From Myxococcales bacterium (lineage in GTDB: Bacteria > Myxococcota_A > Polyangia > Polyangiales > Polyangiaceae), in the NCBI GenBank assembly GCA_016712525.1, contig JADJQX010000001.1:62001-126000 (forward strand): a stretch of DNA of 64,000 bases. Direction: 5' to 3'. The position numbers were made by a program, and so were the translations under genes. Below are positions 60,687-64,000 of the stretch, piece by piece (the first letter of the stretch is position 1; every line of letters starts with the position of its first letter). The notes beneath the pieces were generated by a model. The model had not been told where the DNA came from. It did not search any database and saw only the letters and a program-made list of their open reading frames with translations.

Positions 60687-63600
60687 ATGCTCGAAAAGCT
60701 CGTCGCCCTTTCCATCCGCTTTCGCAAGGTGATGGCCGCGCTCCTCGTCGTGGTGCTCGTCCTCGGAGTCGTGGCCGCGCGCAACCTGCCCATCGACGCC
60801 CTCCCGGACGTCTCGAGCGTGCAGGTCGACATTCTGACGAAATGTGGGGGGCTCTCCCCCGTCCAGGTCGAGCGCACCGTCACGGTCCCCATCGAGAAGG
60901 CGCTGAACGGCATCCCCAAGAGCGTCGAGATGCGCTCCGTGTCGCGCTTCGGGCTCTCGTCGGTCACCGTCATCTTCAAAGACGGGACCGATCTCTGGTG
61001 GGCGCGCCAGCTCGTGCTCGAGCGGCTCCGGCAGGTCGAAGGGGAGCTGCCCCCGCAAGCCTCCACGTCCGAGCTCGCGCCTCCGTCCACCGGGCTCGGC
61101 ACCATCTTCAAGTTCGTGGTGCGCTCCGATCGCCACTCGGCGATGCAGCTCCGCACGCTGCTCGACTGGGAAATAGGCCCACGCCTGCGGAGCGTCGCCG
61201 GCGTCGTCGACGTGAACCCCTTCGGCGGCGAGCTCAAGCAATACCAGGTGGTGGTCGACCCCCAGAAGCTCCGGGCCCGCTCCCTCACGCTCACCGACGT
61301 GACCTCGGCGCTCTCGGCGGCGAGCGTGAGCGTGGGCGGTGGCTATGTCGAGCGCGCCGGCGAGTCCTACACGATCCGTGGCAGCGGTCTCGTCAAGAAC
61401 GAGGCCGACATCGGCGACGTGGTCGTGCGCACCACAAGAGACGGGCCGGCCGTGCTGGTCAAACACCTGGGCGAGGTGCGCATCGGCTCGGCGCTCCGCT
61501 ACGGCGTCGTCACCTTGGACGGCGAGCGCGAGGCCGTGTCCGGGCTCGTCATGATGCTCGCCGGCGGAAACAGCCGCGACGTCGTGATGGCGGTAAAAGA
61601 GAGGGTCGCCGAGATCGAGAACGACCTACCTCCCGGCGTGCGGATCGAGGTCATCTACGACCGCTCGGACCTCGTCGGGCGCACGCTCAAGACGGTGGGC
61701 ACGAACCTCGTCGAGGGCCTGCTCATCGTCACGGTGGTCCTCGCCATCATGCTTGGCACGGTGCGGGGCGCCGTCGTCGTGGCCCTCGGGATCCCGGCGT
61801 CGATGGCGATCGCCCTCTTCGGGATGCACCTCTTCGGGGTCACCGGCGACCTCATGAGCCTCGGGGCGATCGACTTCGGCTTCTTGGTCGACGGCCCGAT
61901 CGTCATCTTGGAAGGGATCATCGCCGCGACGGCCGGCAAAGAGCTCATGGGCCTCGCGAGGGCGCGAGCCTACGAGGACGTGAGCAAGCTCGTGGTAAAG
62001 CCCGTGGCGTTCGCGGTGGCGATCATCATGCTCGTGTACATCCCGCTTTTGACGCTCGAAGGCGTCGAGGGGAAGATGTTCCGCCCGATGGCCATCACGA
62101 TGGCGTGCGCGCTTTTCGGGGCGCTCGTCTACTCGGTGGTCTTCTTCCCGGCGCTGGCGACGCTCTTCGTGCCGCCCGCGAAGGGGCACGGCCCCAAGTG
62201 GCTCGAGGCGATCGCGCACGCGTACGAGCGCATGGTCGTCGGCGCGATTCGGAAGCGCGTGGTCATTGGCGCCGTGACCTCCGCCGCGCTCGTGGTGGTC
62301 GGCTTCGTCTTCTCGCGTGCGGGCGCGGAGTTCGTGCCGCGCATCTTCGAGGGCGACTGCGTGCTCGCGCTCCAGCGCCCGCCGAGCATCTCGCTCGAGG
62401 AGGCGAAGCGCCTCGATCTCATGGTCGAGAAGATCGTGCTCTCCTACCCCGAGGCCAAGAAGGCACTCGGACAGAGCGGGCGCGCCGAGATGGCGCTCGA
62501 CGCCGTCGGAAACAACAACACCGACATCCTCGTACCTCTCAAGCCGATGAAGGAGTGGCAGAACGCGTCGAGCCTCGAGGAGCTCAGCGGGCTCCTCAAG
62601 GACCACATCGAGACCGAGGTCCCGTCCACGTTCGTGTCCGTGTCGCAGCCCATCGAAGATCTCACGAACCAACTCATCGCGGGCTCACGCGCCGACGTCT
62701 CGATCAAGATCGTGGGCAAAGATCTCGACACGCTCGTCCCCCTCTCGAACCAGATCGGCGACATCGTGCGCGGAATCCATGGCACGGCCGACCTCAAGAT
62801 CGAGCGAATCCTCGGCGGGCCCATGATCACGGCTACGGCCGATCGCGCGAAGATGGCCAGGTACGGCGTCAAGGTGGCCGACGCGTTCGCCGTGCTCGCG
62901 GCCTCGCGCGAGGGGCTCCGCGTGGGCGACGTGTACGAGAACGAGCGAAAGTTCGACCTTCGCGTCGTCGTGCCTCCGTCGCGCCCGAACGCCGAAGCGC
63001 TCTCGGAGCTCTTCGTCGAGACCGAGCGCGGCGAGGCCGTGCCCATGCGCGAGGTCGTCACGTTCGAAGAGGGCGACGGCCCGTCCGTGGTGAAGCGACT
63101 GAACCGCGAGCGCCTCATTCGCGTCGACGTGAACCTGCGCGGTCGCGACCTCGTCTCGTGGGTAGAAGAGGCGAAACGAAAAGTGGGAGAGAAAGCCAAG
63201 TTGCCCACGGGGTATCGCCTGGAGTGGGGTGGGCAGTTCGAGAACTTCGAGCGAGCGTCGAAGCGCCTCGCTTTGGTGGTGCCGGCCGTGGTCGCGGTCA
63301 TCTTCGGAATGCTCTTCTTGATGTTCAAGAGCATCCGGCCGGCGACGGCGGTGTTCCTCCTCGTCCCGCTCGCGGCCACGGGAGGCATGTTGGGGCTGCT
63401 AGGCCGTGGGATGCCGTTCAGCCTCCCGGCGGCGGTCGGTTTCATCGCGCTCGGCGGCGTCTCGGTGTTGAACGGCGTGGTCATCGCGACGGCGATCGAA
63501 CAAGAGCGCAAGAAGGGGCTCGCGCTCGAAGAGGCGGTCGCGCGCGGGGCCGCCCACTCGATCCGCGCCGTGCTCACGACGGCGGCGGTCGCGGGGCTCG

Positions 63601-63818
63601 GGTTCTTGCCGATGGCGCTGTCGACGAGCGCGGGGTCCGAGGTGCAGCGCCCGCTCGCCACGGTCGTCATCGTGGGCATCTTCCTGAGCACCGGGCTCAC
63701 GCTGCTCGTGCTGCCGGGCCTCCTCTTCGTGGCCTACAAGGGCGAGCCGGTGGCCGAGCCAACCGACGGGCGCGACGAGACCGACACCGGGCACCAAACC
63801 CTCGAGGCCACGCCATGA
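60687..63818 (+). CDS. czcA: CzcA-type heavy-metal RND efflux pump
   Basis: 1043 residues from ATG 60687. Full-length HME-type RND pump with twelve membrane helices and two large periplasmic loops. The TM4 proton and metal motif DFGFLVDGPIVILE has Asp396, Asp402 and Glu409, with the same spacing as the three acidic residues in CzcA and the DFG-type pattern rather than that of Cu/Ag pumps. This suggests divalent cations such as Zn, Co or Cd. The start (MLEKLVALSIRFRKVMAALL) and LPIDALPDVSSVQV are typical. It overlaps the next start (ATGA). Confidence 0.94.
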   Translation: MLEKLVALSIRFRKVMAALLVVVLVLGVVAARNLPIDALPDVSSVQVDILTKCGGLSPVQVERTVTVPIEKALNGIPKSVEMRSVSRFGLSSVTVIFKDGTDLWWARQLVLERLRQVEGELPPQASTSELAPPSTGLGTIFKFVVRSDRHSAMQLRTLLDWEIGPRLRSVAGVVDVNPFGGELKQYQVVVDPQKLRARSLTLTDVTSALSAASVSVGGGYVERAGESYTIRGSGLVKNEADIGDVVVRTTRDGPAVLVKHLGEVRIGSALRYGVVTLDGEREAVSGLVMMLAGGNSRDVVMAVKERVAEIENDLPPGVRIEVIYDRSDLVGRTLKTVGTNLVEGLLIVTVVLAIMLGTVRGAVVVALGIPASMAIALFGMHLFGVTGDLMSLGAIDFGFLVDGPIVILEGIIAATAGKELMGLARARAYEDVSKLVVKPVAFAVAIIMLVYIPLLTLEGVEGKMFRPMAITMACALFGALVYSVVFFPALATLFVPPAKGHGPKWLEAIAHAYERMVVGAIRKRVVIGAVTSAALVVVGFVFSRAGAEFVPRIFEGDCVLALQRPPSISLEEAKRLDLMVEKIVLSYPEAKKALGQSGRAEMALDAVGNNNTDILVPLKPMKEWQNASSLEELSGLLKDHIETEVPSTFVSVSQPIEDLTNQLIAGSRADVSIKIVGKDLDTLVPLSNQIGDIVRGIHGTADLKIERILGGPMITATADRAKMARYGVKVADAFAVLAASREGLRVGDVYENERKFDLRVVVPPSRPNAEALSELFVETERGEAVPMREVVTFEEGDGPSVVKRLNRERLIRVDVNLRGRDLVSWVEEAKRKVGEKAKLPTGYRLEWGGQFENFERASKRLALVVPAVVAVIFGMLFLMFKSIRPATAVFLLVPLAATGGMLGLLGRGMPFSLPAAVGFIALGGVSVLNGVVIATAIEQERKKGLALEEAVARGAAHSIRAVLTTAAVAGLGFLPMALSTSAGSEVQRPLATVVIVGIFLSTGLTLLVLPGLLFVAYKGEPVAEPTDGRDETDTGHQTLEATP

Positions 63819-64000
63819 GGGCACCTCCGAGGCGGGGGGCGGGCCCGTACCGAACGAGCGCCGTGCCGAGGCGGGCGGGCCGGCGAGAACCCCGACCGGT
63901 CCCCGCGGCGTTCGTGCTGGCGTGGTTCCTGGTCGTGGGCCAAGCCGTGCACCTCCTGGCGTCCCATGCTGAATCGGCAAGCCTTCCGCCGCTGGGGGTC
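63815..64000 (+). CDS. Third gene of the efflux operon, 5' end only (possible outer-membrane channel)
   Basis: Starts at ATG 63815, overlapping the pump stop (ATGA). 62 codons are visible before the window ends. A basic lead (APPRRGAGPYRTSAVPRRAG) is followed by a hydrophobic segment (AAFVLAWFLVVGQAVHLLASHAES) that looks like a signal peptide. Its position after adaptor and pump suggests a CzcC/TolC-type outer-membrane component, but none of that domain is in view. Confidence 0.5.
   Translation, partial: MRAPPRRGAGPYRTSAVPRRAGRREPRPVPAAFVLAWFLVVGQAVHLLASHAESASLPPLGV

Overview
The window is a 64 kb piece of a very GC-rich genome. It carries eukaryotic-type Ser/Thr kinases fused to other domains, many short secreted lipoproteins, RND metal efflux, an Omp85-type barrel and an FeS-type photolyase. 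Together these suggest a myxobacterium (Myxococcota, probably a Polyangia-type lineage). This is inferred from gene content only. No rRNA, tRNA, CRISPR array, integrase or insertion sequence was found.

Layout. 0-19 kb is mostly housekeeping and envelope genes. It holds a DUF2325 protein, a frameshifted propeller lipoprotein, a truncated pseudokinase, a hotdog thioesterase and a lipoprotein with a caspase-like His/Cys pair. Then come a translationally coupled acetyltransferase/HAD-phosphatase pair, a zinc-ribbon/kinase/ATPase/TPR protein, two coupled outer-membrane barrels, the dicarboxylate carrier DctA, a lone MshEN-type protein and an MFS exporter. 20.3-28.7 kb is a one-directional block of twelve short, mostly unrecognisable genes: HEAT-like helical proteins, small membrane proteins and a Sel1 lipoprotein. 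It looks like accessory DNA. 28.7-36.9 kb holds secreted lipoproteins (one with a bulb-lectin domain, one SGNH-like) and a large membrane kinase with a pseudokinase joined to an active kinase. 37-42.7 kb has a DNA-repair pair (photolyase and Nei), a stand-alone penicillin-binding transpeptidase and another hotdog thioesterase. 42.7-46.9 kb pairs a membrane-anchored FGE-sulfatase protein with a two-domain GT4 glycosyltransferase. 47-50.5 kb is a second accessory patch (RraB-like, DUF6882-like and an unknown). 50.9-57.3 kb has an M4 metalloprotease lipoprotein, a membrane protein, an SxxK serine-hydrolase-like lipoprotein and a tiny repeat-bearing lipoprotein. 57.4 kb to the end is a metal-efflux locus: sensor kinase and response regulator facing a CzcB-like adaptor and CzcA-like RND pump, with a perfect inverted repeat between the two transcription units.

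Repeats. Two intergenic clusters, at 5.2 kb and 35.8 kb, are built on the same core, TTC(GGGCAC)nGGGCG, in opposite orientations. The second is a minisatellite of about 75 bp whose internal hexamer count falls 7-5-4-1. Other repeats are a 21-bp triplet (19.1 kb), a 32-bp direct repeat centred on the palindrome TTGGCGCCAA (56.8 kb), a 24-bp coding repeat (57.2 kb) and a 10-bp triplet (57.4 kb).

Gene interplay. The best supported functional units are the metal-efflux locus, the Nei-photolyase pair, the GNAT/phosphatase pair, the kinase/Cys-rich lipoprotein pair and the two-barrel pair, each with short or 4-bp overlapping junctions. The best candidates for something undescribed are the 20.3-28.7 kb orphan block, the pseudokinase-kinase fusion, the caspase-like lipoprotein and the hexamer minisatellites.
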